A DNA stretch of 64,000 nucleotides. Source: Monarcha castaneiventris obscurior (taxonomy: Eukaryota > Chordata > Aves > Passeriformes > Monarchidae). Position numbers and translations under genes: made by a program. The notes beneath the pieces were generated by a model, which saw only the letters and a program-made list of their open reading frames with translations, did no database searches and was not told the DNA's origin. The stretch covers positions 19,702,001 to 19,766,000 of the forward strand of contig JAMPIT010000059.1 in NCBI GenBank assembly GCA_026261815.1, in the 5' to 3' direction. This document shows positions 11,721 to 26,793 of the stretch, piece after piece (positions within the stretch are counted from its first letter, which is position 1; each line of letters begins with the position of its first letter).

Positions 11721-14700
11721 ACCTCTCTTCTCAACAGGAGGCATGAGTTAGCAGTTCCCACATCCCTGGAGAGATGCAATTTTAGCAATCAGCAAGGACA
11801 GTGAGAGAGTGATTCAGAAATAGCTTGCAGCCAGAGGAGATACAGGCATGGGGATCGTGGCACGTGGATGAGCTTCCATGGGCATTCTGAAGGACTGACT
11901 TTGTCCCCAGGATTGTCAGAATAAAATGGGAATACAATTAAGAGAGACTAGGAACATCAGAGATTTTAAGTTAAGATGCTATGATTTCGAATAAGACTCA
12001 TTATTTTTGCATTATATTGTATTTGCAAAGGAAATGCTCTAGTACAGCACAATAATCAAGGTTTCAATAACCGAGGTTTTTTAATGGTTTGATAAAATAT
12101 AAAATATAAAATATCTCTGCTTTAACAAAAGTATTTTCTCAGTACTGGTATTTTTTTCTTAATTTGTCATCAGTAACTTTCAATACAGAAAACAGTGAAA
12201 AGTTTGTTGTTTCAGGAATCACCTGTGAAACTAAAAAAAATCCAAATAATTATTCTTTTTCAATGTGAAGGGTATTATAGAATTCTCACTATTTTTAAAC
12301 ACTTTTGGTTTTAGTCCTTTTTACTTAGATGAAAAAATTATGGTATACTGCAAAAATCTACTAACCACTGTTAAAGAGAAGGTGAAAGCGACTTACAAAA
12401 ATGTGTAATACAAACATTTTGAAGGAGTGATTTGAAGTCTGAAACATAAGTTGTACTCAAAATTTCCAATTTATTTGTAATTGTATTTTTTATACAGTAA
12501 ACCTCACTCTAAGCAGCAATGTGGAATGTTATCCCCATTATCCCCAAAATGAGTTAGTTGCAAACTGCGACAAAGGAGCAGGATAGCTTGCGGTAATATT
12601 AAAACGTGCCCTTTTGTTTTTTTGAAAGATGTGCTGTTCAGGTAGGGTCTTTACATTGCCAGAAGAAGTGATTTGATCATTCTGGAGGCAGAAATTAACT
12701 TCTTCCAGTGAAGTGCTTGGTTAACTTGCACTAACCCCTTATTTCTGCCACCAGTAGTATGAGGTAAACATGACAGGTCTCACCTAGATTTTGTTCACTA
12801 GGAGTAACAGTTTCTTTCTCTGCACGGATGAGTTTCTTTTAATTCACCTCTCACCTTTCATTTTCAAGTTGCAAAATCCTCAAACACAACCCCCAAACCC
12901 CTACAGTTTTATGTAATAAACTGCAACGAAGTTTAAGTGGCATCATTAAGATATCTGTGTACACCCAGATCAACCTCAGATGATTTAATGTGAGTTTTCT
13001 CCCTATTCACTAGCATATCAGACCATTTGTTAACAAAGATCTTCTTACTGCTCCTTGGTTCTTCTGTTGTGTCTCAATAGGCTTAAAAGAGCCTATATCT
13101 ATTATGCTTACTTGAGATCTATTTTATCTGATTAGTACAATCACTTGCCCTCAGTCAGAAACAGAAAATAAACTGACTCTGGTACAAATGCTGAAGGACA
13201 GTACAGACAAAAAGAAAAATAGACCTGTCTGCTGGAATCTGTAATCCTGCCATCAGTATAGAGCTAAGAAGCCAGAATGCATATACAGAGGCCAAGATTT
13301 TCCTATCCAAACAGACATAAAAGAAATTAATTTAAGGTCATGGTACTGGATTCATAATAAGGAGGCAATCCAATTCCTAAAACTGCAACAGGCTTCCTGT
13401 GAGATTGTGATAAAGCCATTTGTTTCATAGATTTGGGAATGTGTTCCCAGACTTAGCCATGAAATTTTTCTTAGCAATAACACATACAAGGAAGCAAATT
13501 GCTTAAAGATAGGCTTAAAGTACTAAAATACTTTACTGAATCAAGATTTTTAACCTGAAGTTTCACAAACAAAGACAACACTACTCTTTTTTACCCTCCA
13601 TCAGGTCTCAACAGACTTGTTACCTATATGCCCAATTTTACTTCCGTGAAAAGTCTCCATCAGTACAGATAAATCATTTAGCACAAGTTAGCACTGAGCT
13701 TATTTGGGTTGTACTTGTCTTTCAGAACAAAAATAGTGGCATATCTTTTCCATTCTTTATAATACACTGAACTTGACGTCATAAAAAATGACAGATTTAC
13801 CATTACATTTTGTTAAAAGACTCTCTCCCAAAGTCTTACGTAGCCTGTGAGAGAGGAGGGAATCAGTGAGGATTAAGTTAGAGGATAAAGCAGTAATAAT
13901 ATCATTGTCCCTGACAGAGAAAAGTCTGACTTCAATGTGGGAACAGACACGAGCAAAAATCTATTTTATAGCCTTCCTTGCGGTAATAAAAATTGCTGTT
14001 TGAGGCCACCTTCTGAGATATTGCTAAAATAATTTCCTGTGATCTTTGAAGGTTGTTTCTGTACAGATATATATATACACACACATACAAAATGGTCTGT
14101 TATTGGAGGAAAAAGCAATAAAAGAACAAAAAAAGACTTTGAAGTTTAAATCCTATATCTAGAATTCAAAAACACTATTCACTTTTGCAGCAAAGAATTG
14201 TCCTAAAAAAACCCCCAATCCTACCAGACAGCCATCTTCTTTCAAAAATATAAAAGGAGTAATGAATTGCACAGATATTTTACACTCAGTAAGTAGTTCA
14301 GACAAATAAGAAATGACATAAACCTTAAAAACAGTTTGATTAAGCCATTAAGATGGAAATCATCACACTGAAGTATCTCAACCATGAAACTGAGCATAAA
14401 AATTATTTTGAAATTATTCTAGGAGGAAAGTAATTTTTTTTTCAGTGACTTGTGGTTAAACTACCTGATGCTTGGTTTTAGCACTTAAGGTAGCACGGTG
14501 GCAGACTACAAAAGAAATGCGTGTTTGTTAATTATGTTAAAATAGTAAGAGGTATTCATTTCCTGGGAATGTCAGAAAGAGCAGTCTGAGTCTGCCCACA
14601 ACAGCAATTTTTCTTTCTGATCTGACAGCAGTCTCCAGTCCTGCCAGACCATCCCATGTGTAGGGTAGAGTTCAATATTTTTGTCTGCTGTGGTTTTGCC

Positions 14701-15039
14701 AGGCAAATCTGGGCAGGCTGCCTACAAGGTAGGTCATGCAGATGGTTGGTAGTCAGAAACAAAGTGTTGGTTGCCAGTGTTCATGGCTACTCCAAAACTA
14801 CAGTTTAGAAAGAAGAAGTAGTAAAAATTCAGAAACACTAGGTGCTCTAGTGAAATGGCTGATGTCATGACAGAAACATGATGAGAAATAGACTCTGCAC
14901 TGTACAATTACTGCTGCTGTAAGCCCTGTGGAAACACAGATCCCCAAGGGGACTTAGGAGACTCAAGAGAATGCCAAGTGTGATCTCTAAACAGGGGCTT
15001 CCTGTGGGAAACCCATTTGTTATCTCCTCGAAGGGGCAT
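11721..15039. other. AT-rich non-coding DNA, no gene seen
   Basis: No exon, RNA gene or assignable repeat was recognised. A short alternating TA/CA run lies at about 14067-14090. The stretch 14540-14770 is somewhat GC-richer but unassigned. Confidence 0.5.
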
Positions 15040-15740
15040 GTTTGTCAGCACTCAGAACTGCCACAACACTGGTGGGGCCACGCACTCAGCACTCCACTCC
15101 TCAGCCTGATAAGGCTCTTCTTCCTCCAGCTTCTCCCAGCCCTTCTCAGTGCACACACCATGCTCCAGTGACTCCTGAGGAAAACATAGTAGCCATGTCC
15201 CCCTTTCCTGCAGTGTCCAGGGAGCAGAAAGAGTTAGACTGTCCCACACGGAGGAGGAGTCAGGAGCTAAAGGTGACCAGACACAGGCATCATCCCTCAC
15301 AAGTGGGTGACGTCCCACAGCCCCTAATCATGGGAGGAAGTCAGGTGCAAGTATTAGAGGGCATCAACACACTGCAAGCAACAAACCAGGTCTGGGGTTC
15401 ACCCAGGAGGACCAGTTAGGAGCAGGATAGGATGGGGCCAAAAGGCAGGACTGGAGCTACAAGTCTGAGAGATCCAACCAGAAAACAGGGCTGGAGTCAG
15501 GCTGCCTACAGTACAGATCCAAGACCCTGCCAAGAAGTATAGCTGATGTCTTTTCCTGATCTTAAAATCATAGCCATAGACAGGACTGGAGACGGGCACA
15601 CCTACAGCTCAGCCCAGGGAAGAGCTGGAGGCCTAGGGCTGCACTGAAATTAGGTTCTTTGGCCCCTGGGCAGAAGGTGCGGGTGGAGGTCCCAAGTGAG
15701 GCTGGGCAGGGTTATTATGACCTGTTAGTGTCTTCAGGGC
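15040..15740. other. GC-rich patch of unknown origin
   Basis: About 700 bases are markedly GC-richer than the surroundings. Within 15415-15610 a phrase of the type 'caggactggag' or 'cagggctggag' recurs at about 15447, 15486 and 15581, hinting at degenerate internal repetition. Open frames of 66-125 codons on both strands lack recognisable domains. An ancient retroelement is possible, but I cannot name one. Confidence 0.4.
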
Positions 15741-18700
15741 ACTGGCAACAACACCAAAGTGGCTAGGAAAATCATTCAAGAAGATAAAAGACTTCACAAC
15801 AGCCAGAGTCCTGCATTAAGCATTGTTACATATTTCTTCAGCTTGGGTTTTGTTGTTCTCGTTTAAATCTGTGATTTTTACAAAAATAGAAAGCATTCCC
15901 CAGTAAGAAAGACATTTGCTAGGGCTGAAGGGATATTAATTTTTCTTCCCAAATCCAGTCACAGTTTCAATCAATTAACATAAAGCCACAGGTTTTTCAG
16001 TCTGAACCAAGACATGGCTTAGACCTCACTTGGGCTGAAAATAATCTATTCAGTCTTGACCTTGCCCACTCTGAATTCACACACACAAGGACATTTTGTG
16101 CCACATGACCCTTCCACCCACACAAGTTCACCTTAACCTGTGTGAACTCTTTAGTCTACACAGACCAAGCTTCAGAGCTGAATTACTCCCACAGCCTACT
16201 CCTAGTTTTGGAACCAGTGCCCTGGAATCAAGGCTACGTGTAACAATCTATCGAATGCAACTCAGGAATTTGTCTCACCCCACTGTATAACTTAAACGTT
16301 TTAAGAGAGAGGGATGAAGAAGGAGAGGAGCTTCCTTCATATTGTGGTTTACTCCACTGCAAGTACTCAGTATTTTCTAAAATTAAGGAACACATACCGA
16401 AGGAAATTTAATAAAATCTAGTGTTTTATAACATGCTTTGCAAATCTCTAAAGGGTTTATTTCATGACCGCAAATTTAAATAAATTTACATCCATATGTT
16501 ATTAAGTGGTATTAATTTTAATTTACTTAATGTTTTCCATACATCTCAGTGTGTTACAAAATCACATAGAAACTGTTAATCTGTCCCCCTGACTGCGTTA
16601 AAACTACAGTTTTTTGTGTTTGGACAGCAGCCTGTGGTAAATTTGTCAGTATTCATGACAATATCTACAGTCTGAGTCAGTACCTTGGCTTTATGATCTG
16701 AATTGCATAAGCAGTAGTCAAATTTTTACGGTTTTCTTGATTACATCTTTCCATTTCACACTTAATATACCATTGCTATAAAGGGTCACATTACACCTTC
16801 CAGGGCCATTTTTTCAAACTATTTGCAGAATAGAGCACTGCATCTGTTCCTATGCAGTTGGCATCTGGATGTTTTGGCAATAGAAGAGTGTATCTCTTGC
16901 TGTTTGCATCTGTATTGCTTAAGAGAAAAAAGCCAACTAATGCAGATGAAATCTCTAGGCATGTAGGTATCCAAATGAAATTAATATCAACATTTTTGAC
17001 TTAAATAAAGACTAAATTCTGGCAAAAAAATAATTCATGGAAACAGCATGTTCCCATGACAAAACTGCAATCATAAAACATACCAAATCCTAATGCTGGG
17101 TAGCATTGTAGCAAACATAAAAAAAACAACCCTAGATTTTGTCTCTGAAATTCAAACTTTTCTGTGTATAATATGTGCAGAATTAAAATTTGCTTTCAAT
17201 TTCAGCTGTTATTCTGTCTTGGCTTAATAGAGTCCTGAATTATTGATTACCCAGACCATCAAGTGTAGCTTCTACACCTTGACTAGATGACTCAAGCTTT
17301 TGAAGCAGGACAGTAATAAAGTACGAGTTCTGAATACCAATAAAAACATTTACAAAGTATTCAGGCAAATTTTGAGACTCAAATTAATTTTGGCAATAAA
17401 TATGAAGGGGCCAGCATGGACCATGTGCCATAGCCCATCAGGTGCCTGCAGGCCAGCCAAGTCCATGCCTTTCAGCTGCCCTCAGAGAGTTTTCTTTGCA
17501 GCTCTGAACCACTATCACTCATTCATGGTAAACTTTGGTTCTCTTTTGAGGTACCTGGTACTTCTTAGTTTCTGTCCCCAAGTTTTTTTTGTGGTTCTTG
17601 GTGTTTCTAGAATGTGTTCTTTGTGTTTATAAAAGAGAGAAAGCTTATGTCTCACCAGCATGTCCAGCCACTGCCAATACCCATCAAAGCAGAAAGTGTT
17701 ATTGCTCAGCATGCATTGCTCTCACATCTGGGATTTTGAAAGAGTACACCCTTCTTTTGTGTAAGGATGGTCTCAAATTAGAAATCTAGAATCATCTGTA
17801 AAAGAAATAAAAACCAAGATCTTCAGATTGCCTACTTTCCTCACCCTTTTGTATGTTTTTGTGGAATGTGTGTGAATGGGTAATAGAAGCAGATAATCAA
17901 CAAAACACTGGTGTGTTTTTAGGTCTTACTGGAAACAGTTTTGTGTGAAGCTGACATAAAACTTTGAAGCTTTATGAAACTAGTCATGTCTGCACACCAA
18001 ATTAAAAAAATTTTCTTTTGACACTTCAGTCTCGTCCATATCATGTTGTGGTGAGTATATGCTATAAAATTTGGCATCTGTTATGTTCCTCAATGACTTC
18101 AGCAAAAGACAAATTCCTCACTACACTTTCCATAAACACAGGTGGAGAAAACTTGTAAAAAGACAAATCATTTTGTTTTTCAAATGTAACAGAAGGGAAT
18201 TTCTTTTAGTGGACACATGCAAAACTGCAGATAAATGATGAAGTTAGGCTGCACTACAGTGGTGTATATTCAGCAAACAACAAAATGGGAATAAAAGTAA
18301 GAAAGCCCTAGGATGTTTTAAAAATGGATGCATAAAGAAAGAAAAATATACAGCTGCCAGGGGTTATAAATACAGTTTTCCTAAACTTCGGGCTTAGATT
18401 TAAACAGATTTTTAGCCTTTTGATTTTGTGTAAGTTGAATAAGTAACCTCGTTTCTCAAAACCACCAGCTGTCGTTTAGATATTTACATCCCATTTCTGG
18501 ATTTTGCAGTTTTCAGCTCCTACTGAGGCCAGTAAAAAATAGAAGAACTGTGATGCCTTTTAACTGTTTTAGAGGCTACATCTACCAAAGTGACACATAG
18601 TGACAGACTGTGAGGGCCTAAACTACCTCTCAGAAATGTGTCCAGTGGGTGTCATTGCACAGAATTCTCCAGAATTGGTGGGTATACAGTCAGTCTGAGG

Positions 18701-19317
18701 TGACAATCAGCTCCTTAAAAGATGTGACTCAAACTTTGTTCCAAGTGCTCAGATTTGTGTGTGCTTTTCTAAGGTCAGATTTGAGTTAAGCCTGAAGGCA
18801 AAACCGAGGCAAAATTTTCCTCTCGGTACAAATCTGTTTCATATACTAAACACATTTCATGCTTGACATTTCAACTGACATAGATAAGAGACTTGCACAC
18901 AGTGCAAGTACAGAATTAGCAACATGGATCCATGCTGATGAAAGGAGGGATGAACAACAACAGACAAAACCAAGACTCCTGTAGCAGATGTGAAGGGTAG
19001 GACTCTAAGCATGCCAGGAACTTTTGATCTTCTTTTCGCAAAACTTAACTTCTCTAACCTGTGCAGATGTGCTGTTTGTTCATCATTTATCTCTTTTAAT
19101 TCTCTTTTTATTCCCTACATGATTTTACTCTCAGGTGTAATCTTCTTTTCTGTAGCTTTCCTTTTTTTTCCCATTTAGTTGTTTACTTACCAATTAAAGT
19201 TAGAATGAGACTATATCAGCCCATTTTCTGCTGCTAGATTAGTCATCCTGTGCCCTCACATTTTGATTAAAAGCCCACTGATGAGTAGAGTACCATCTTT
19301 TGAGTTTAAGTACCTAT

Positions 19318-19337
19318 TATTCTATATATATAGAATA
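19318..19337. repeat. 20-bp perfect palindrome
   Basis: The sequence tattctatatatatagaata reads the same on both strands. It is AT-only apart from one C/G pair, so chance in AT-rich DNA or a short TA microsatellite core is the simplest explanation. Confidence 0.8.
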
Positions 19338-20708
19338 TACCTATTCTAGACCTGATCCCTTACTTAGTTATGTTGTTGTGTCATTTGATATAATAACAAT
19401 ATATTTAATTGTAACTTAGATCAAATATTCAATTTTTCCTGACTGAAAATGGAAGATTTCTAGTAATTTTCAGGTTTATTCTTCTGAAATAATACACACA
19501 TAAAGCATGTGAATAGGCATACATACCTTACATGTTTCACATATGTCAGTACAAAAATTTCTTGTTTGGCTAAAGCAAAGGTGGAACACATCTAGATGAA
19601 AAAGAATGTATATAACTCTTCTTTACTGAGAAAACTAATTTGCAAGCACAGTACAAGTACATTTATATTGTAAGCATATTTGTTCAGTAAATTATAAACA
19701 TTCACAATCTATTACATAAGAAAAACTGTGAAAACTTCAATCTATTTTACATGATGTTTTTCAGAATCTCCTGTTTCCTAAACCATAAATCTCCTCAAGC
19801 AACAAAAAAGCATATTAAAACCGTAATCAAATAAATGGCATGAATATGTTTACAAGTGACTCAGAGTTAGAGTGGCAAAAAGAGGTGCACTAATGCAATT
19901 CTTCTAGCATTATACCTGTTTACAGTTCAAATCAATGTCTTCCACTGGCCAATCAATACCACCTCACTCTGTTTATCACTACTGGTAAGCCTTTTCAATA
20001 ATTCTAATTTTAAAGAGTCATTGCTGAAATTGTATAGCCATTGATTGTTCAAAGGTTGCAGATAGCATGAACAAATTGAATTTTGGATTCAATTAAATCT
20101 GTTGAAAAATTGCAAATCACCTTTTCTTAAGAAAGTTTCATGCCAGTCTTTCAGATGAAAACAACTTGCATAGAGCTGCTATAACCACGGTGTGTCTGTG
20201 AGTACAGATCAGCGGTGGATCAGTGCAGGGCAGAGTACCTGCAAACTGCAGAGGGGATTGTACCCTAACCCGGGGTTGAAACAGTTTTCTCTTCTCATTT
20301 TCCCTTGACCTGAGCAGGGGCTATAATTGAAAAACCTAGATGCCATGATATGTTCTCTCTTTCTCATATCAAGTATCTTATCTGGCAGAACCACACACAT
20401 ACTCTACCCTTTGCCAGTCTCATCAGACACAAGACAGCTTGCATCTGTAAGCTCCAGACCCATAATAAATGAATTTCGGATGAATTTAATAAATCTAGCT
20501 ATTTCAAGAGAACAGCTTAGTGTCAGGTGTGATCATGCTGCAGCCTCTCAGTAAAATGCTCATGGTGGGATATTTTTCAAAGACAACCGGCCACTTACCT
20601 CAGTGTCTCAGAAACAGAGATCTTCTAAAGTGTTAGGCTTTTTATTGAAAATCTGGCCCATACCTTAGTTGTAATAGATAGCAGAGTTCAGGTTCACAGT
20701 GTTACAGC

Positions 20709-20727
20709 AAAAAAAAAAAAAAAAAAA
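20709..20727 (+). repeat. Poly(A) run of 19 bases
   Basis: An uninterrupted run of 19 A follows unique sequence. It could be the tail of a processed retrocopy, but nothing upstream looks like a cDNA and no flanking target duplication was seen. Confidence 0.9.
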
Positions 20728-23700
20728 TTTGATGGGAAATTGTCACTCTGTCTTCTCTAAGGCCAACTACAAGTAACTTATCACTGTCATTTTTCTGGAG
20801 CAGAAAGATGAACTTCATATGTACTGAAGAGAAAACTACAGTGCTTAAAATGGTAGCTGTTCACTAGCTGAATCATTACTATAATTCATTCTATAAAACC
20901 TTATTTCTGTAAGTGCATTTGTTTCTAGAACTTTGATTCAGATTTTTTTTTTTTCCTGGCCAAGTAATAGAAATAATGGAAACATTAATATAGTTCATTT
21001 TTGTCTCCTAGGATAATTATACATAATAATTTCAGACATCTTCCTTTTTCTCTTTTGTTTCCATCTCTTTTTGGAACTACAGATATGCCTTGTGTGTTGA
21101 TTTGTATATATTCTCACTCATCCTTCTGCATTGAAGATAAATTTAAGTGGAAGTGTCACTTGTTTTGTTCACTGGTCCTGCATGCAGCTAAAGATAGAAG
21201 GCAATCAATAAAAAAACCTTTGTTAGCTTTCCCAAATTGAAGTAAACAGCCCAGTTTTTATGTACAAGCTTATAAGTAAACCTCTGGTAAATCCATCCAC
21301 CTGAGTTTTGTTGATTTTAGATAATTTTGCAAGTATGTAACATTTTAAACCAGGCTACCTTAACTTATAAGCACAAGTCCTGCCGGTCAACTTGAAAGCC
21401 CAAAATACAGATTCTTAAAGATTTAAGTGAGTTTTATTCATAAGCACTTTCCCTGTTTGCAACTAAAATTGGCAAAAATGGAAAGACAGTGAATATCTAT
21501 CCGTGCAACAGCTTTTGCTCATTACTATCAAGAGGTTTCTTAAGAGTCAAGTTAGAAATGGGCCAGGTTCATGTGCAAATGAAAGCTGTGTTCTGTTGCA
21601 ATTCTTCTGACAATCTAGCATACACTATCTGTAAATTAGTAGTGGTTTTTGAACATCTTGAATATTTCTAAAGGTAGTGATGGAGTTAGGAAAACCCAGC
21701 CAACTCTTCTCAGTATTCCCTTCATGGTAAAATCTTCTGCTGAGAAAAGCACAAACCACGTCTGAGAGTCCTTTAATGGCTGAAACAGAGAGATGAGAAT
21801 TACTCTACAATTCTACACAATTCTGTTGAAGCAGCTAAATGGTTCTTACTACAGTAACTCATTCTGTTTGTAAAAATTGCATTGGGGACACTGAGTAATA
21901 TCTGCTCTATCAACAGGTTAACTTGGACACAGTTATTTTGCATCTTTTCACCTTACAGGATCTTTACTCCACCTATGAGAAGAGAAAAACCGCTCATGTA
22001 AGCAAGGATTAAAGGAGCTGTATAGATGCCGTGCTGCCAAAGAAATCAGAAGGCTTACATTTTAGAGAGCAATTTTTTTAGAACTGAAACCTGAAGATAT
22101 TGATACCTTCTTCCTTAGAAAGCACCTCACTATTGAAAGGTGTACAGCATCATACACGGTCTTTAAAATAACAAGATCAAAGTGTTTTTGTAATCAGAGC
22201 CGTGGTAGAAATGGAACTAATAGTAAAACTCATTCCCCGAGCATCTCTAAATTTGTGATTTACACCATCTGAATTTTCTGCATGGACCTCTTGTGCAAAA
22301 CGTACCAGAATTTCAGCACAGAAATATTTCAGATTACTGAAAAACTATGGGGTCTGAAATTCAAATAAAACTAAGATAATATGTCATCCATATAATAAGT
22401 AACCTATGCAAATCTTCATGTTTAGCTCAGTATGTTCATTTTATGAATTTCTACCAAGTGTCATACATGGGAACTCACACAGAACTTGGATATAGTAGGA
22501 ACAGCAGCTTTAGTGAAGAAACACATAAAAATTTAAAGCACTTAGATGGCTTTAAATGTCCATGTATCAATTCCATTTAAGTTTAATTTAAAATATGTAA
22601 TTTTTCCTTTTGAGAGTAAAAGTCTTCAAGTGCATAACAAATCCTAGAACAAATACAACTGCCACCTTTCATTATATTCAGCAAGCCTGAAATGTATTTT
22701 AGCCTGAAAAGTATTTTAGCCCTGTGCCCTGGCAATACTTCCTAGTATGTCAATTCAACAAACCTGATTTAAGCTGAGTAATACTTGGTTTCATGTCATT
22801 TTCTGTCCACTTTAAGGCTTCCGTGTAAGTGCATATCTGTCTGCTTGCAGTGGTAGAACTGGGTCTCATAACTCTATAGGCATACTTAGTCACTAAAAAA
22901 AAAAAAGAAAGAAGGAATGGGCACGTTAATTTTAAAACTCCTGGAACATTAGTTCAGCCCTCTGAATACTTCTTTCCTAATTACTGATTTCAATCAATAT
23001 TGATTACAATTGATATGTTTATCTGTATGTCTGAAGGAGCACCTCTTTTTCTACCTGTTCTGAATGGGATTTTTCAGACAAGAATATCACCAGCTTAATA
23101 TTTTACTCACTTTTTATACATACATTTGAGTATTTTATTGTATTCTTCTAACATAACAAAATAATTTGTTGCTAAATAAAACATCATTTAAGTCTGTAAC
23201 CTTGCCATGAAAGAAATGTCTAAGTTCATTCAACTCTGCTTGTCAGGCATTTTGGCAAGTAACAACATCTGGTCCTCAGTATTTTCATACAAAATGTATC
23301 TTTGTATACAAAGCTTAGGACCTTACTGTGCTTAAAATTTAAGCTAAATATGAATAGTAAATTAGTTAGTACACAGGAGCTCTAGATCAGTGAGTAGAAT
23401 TTAAGATTATAAACCTCTCCTGTCAAGTTCCACAGTGCAGGTTTAGATGCCATCCCCAGTGAGAAATGTTTATGCAAATATACTTTTCATCAAGTGAAAT
23501 GTCTCAAATTGAATTTGAAGATAGGGAGACATTTACTCTCTTCCCTTTTTGTACGTAGAAAAAAAAATGTAATGGAAGGAATTAGAATGATTTATAAAGC
23601 ATTGTTTTGCACAAGTGACTGAGATTTCCCATTAACTGCAAGCAAGGCACATAAAAATGTTTAAAGACTCAGCACAACTAAATTTCTTCTTCCCTTTTTC

Positions 23701-26700
23701 TTTTTTTTTTTTTTTGAATTAGTGAAGTCAATACATCATCGTCTAGGGAAGGGAAGACAATTTAAGTCATAATCAAAGAAGAGTAAGACCACAGGCAAAA
23801 ATTTTGCTGTTACTAACAATTTTTTTCCCAAAAGAAGCTATTTATTTCCAAAGTATGTAAATCCAGGTTTATGAAGTATTTGAATGAATTTTCAATAAAA
23901 CCAGTTCCAACAGAAACAACGTACAAAAGTCTTAGCTTTATTAGGATAGTGCCTTTTTAAATACCAACTGAAATGGAGTTGAATATTTTCTGAAAGAGCT
24001 GTTGCCTGCCGTTTGCAGCTCCTTGTCCACTAGGAGACACCGTTGCTCCATAGAGCTGCAAGATGAGGTGGGGACAGTAAATTATTGGAGGTAATACATG
24101 TTAACAGCCACTCTTATCTTCCAGGTCATTCTCCACTGTTCATAAAATTTATATTGACCCAGATGAAGCTTGGTTTTCTTTTCCAGGCGTGCAGAAAATG
24201 CATGAGCTAGCACTTTTCACAGTCAGAACTTGCAAAAAAAAAAAAAGGGAGGAAAAATTGGAATCAGGAATAGTTGGTGAAAGAGTAATAGGGAAAATGC
24301 TTTGTAGTAGTTATGTAGAGACAATAAAAATTTTAGAACAAAAAATTGAAATTTCAGAATACATTAACATTTTCATGTCTTGTCCCAGTTCAAGGCACAA
24401 ACCTTCAGGATGAAAATGAAGAGAGGATTACAAGCTGAAGATGATGAGGTTTTTTCTCCTTTGTGTAATAATCTTCTCGTTCAAGAATTTACCCCACACC
24501 AAGGAGTTGAGTTCAACATTTTCTCTTCCTTTAGAAAGATTATGTATATATGTACATGTACATAAAACATGTGCTTGTATGTTACACGTATACATTCATA
24601 CCCTATATGAAACTTCAATGTATTTGTTAAGAGTTTATTTGCAGAAAGAAGGGCCTTTAGATGGACATAAAAAAGGGAAGGATCTTCTCGCTTCATCAGC
24701 TAACCAAAGACAACATTTTTTTCCTTGTAATTTTGGAGCACAGCACTATTTTGTAATTCAAAGTTTCATAATGATGTGTACTAGTATACAATTTTTTTCT
24801 TTAATAAATGCTACATAAAAGCTTTCTCCTGAATTAATTTGTGAGATTTTTCAAGGTTGTGTTTGGTTATATTTTATTTATTGCTGTTTTAAGATGTATT
24901 CCATTGCTGTATTATCAAATCCTATGCACTTAATTATCTGTGATCTAGATAGCAATTTTAATTTCGAACTGTGAATAGCAAAAGTATTTAATACTTTTGA
25001 GTTTTGAGATTGATAAAACAAATAGGCTTTTATTTCAAACTAAAATCCTATTTAAAATGTTGAAATTTCTACTCTTCATTAAATGCAGGAGAATCCAATA
25101 GCTGAAAAAAAATGAGTTTGAACATATCTACTTTGTCACCAAGATCAAAAACTCTAGGTCATACCATGAGCTGGTGTAAATGAGTGCAGTTTGACAGAAT
25201 TTCATAGAGTTAGGCTTCTTTGTAGTAGATAAATATCTATATCTTTTGATGTTGCTAAGTAGACCTTGTTTATTAAAAAATTGTTGTCTTTGATACTGCT
25301 AAGGGCAGTTCTAAAAGAAACTATTAGTGGAATTTTCAGCAATACAAAAGAAAAGCATGAGATCCTTCTTGACACTTGAAATATCTTGAAATATTAGTGT
25401 GGCAGCTACCAAGAAAAAAAGGTAGTAATAATTATTCTTTTTAGTAGAACTGAATATACAGAAGTAAAATAAGTAATTCTTTGAGATAGTTATGATCAAA
25501 TTTTGAAAAAAAATCCAGCCATCTCCCTAGATTTATTTACGACAACTATCATGCTATTAAAAATTAGTCTGTTTTCTAGAATACTGCAGCAAAAAGTGCC
25601 AAGAGGAATAAGTTTGTTACCTAGAAAACTGACCTCACACAAAAGCAATCTGTTTTATCCAACAAATGTTGAAGATTAGCTTTCCCAGCACCTACAAGAA
25701 CCCTCAAATTTAAGATAAAAGATTTGAAACCTTAGCAGGGAAAATCACAACAAAATGCAGGAAATTACTCTAGACAATTTCAAATGAGAAGTAAGTGTGA
25801 TTTACTAGCAGCTGGAGTAATTTACCATGACTGTGAGTGATATTCCACCATTTTAAATGTTTGAACCAGTGTTAAGAGTCTGCTAAATGGCACCTAGTCT
25901 TGCTCAGGCAGGAATTACAGGTCTGATGCAGAAGTTGGTTTAGGAAATTCCATGGCTTGCTGGATGAAATGGTCACAACAATCCTCTTAGGTTTCAGAAT
26001 TCTGATAAAAAAATAGTATTAACATGGGGATAGAACAAAACAGAGACAAAAAGATTTATGATTTGTCAACTCCTTGCTCTTTTACCATGCACTTGAAATG
26101 ATTGTGTCCAGAATGGAAACATTTCCTAACAATCTACAGTTGCCATTTCTAATTATTTTTCATCTCAGTCATGTAGTGAAGAAAGCCAAGTTCTTTGTGA
26201 TTCAGTTCACCTAACCTTTTTTGAAAGTGTGTTTTCTGAGAAAAGGCCATTCTGAAGTGATAGTGTCTCATTCAGAGTCTTGGTCTTAAATAAAATTGAT
26301 CAGATAATAAATAAGATAAATAGTGGTAGTAAAGGTGCATGACATTTTAAGGTTTGGAAGCTGAAGTGCTGATCCCTATTTATCTTTCCTAGTGACTGCA
26401 GACTATTCTTTTAGGTACCTTGTGATAGGCAAATTAAGCAATTTTAGAGGACAGAATAACCTTCTGCAGTCTTTGGCTAGGACACAGATATTGAACAAAC
26501 AATTACCATTAGGACTAGAGCACATCATTCAAACATTGTACCCAGTTTCATGGTACCTGAATATGGTCTTTGTTGTGCAGCAATGAAAATTCTGAAGCCA
26601 GGAAAGTAAGTTAGGTGCTATAGTAATTCCTCAGAACGCTGTTTAAAAAATTAAAGCCCACCCTTTTTCTGCTTTGCCTCCTCGTTTTTCTGGCATCTGC

Positions 26701-26755
26701 CTTGACTGTGCTTGGATATGCAGAATGACCTGTCTGACTCTTCTCCATTTGTAAA

Positions 26756-26793
26756 TGTTGGGATCCTTTGTTGGGATCCCTTGTTGGGATCTT
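26756..26793 (+). repeat. 13-bp tandem repeat, about three copies
   Basis: The unit tgttgggatccNt is repeated three times head to tail (26756, 26769, 26782), with only one or two differences between copies. It is a small local duplication of otherwise unique sequence. Confidence 0.85.

Noticed and set aside
20709..20727. Poly(A) run as the tail of a processed pseudogene
   Set aside because: The sequence upstream shows no cDNA-like or coding similarity and no target duplication was found.
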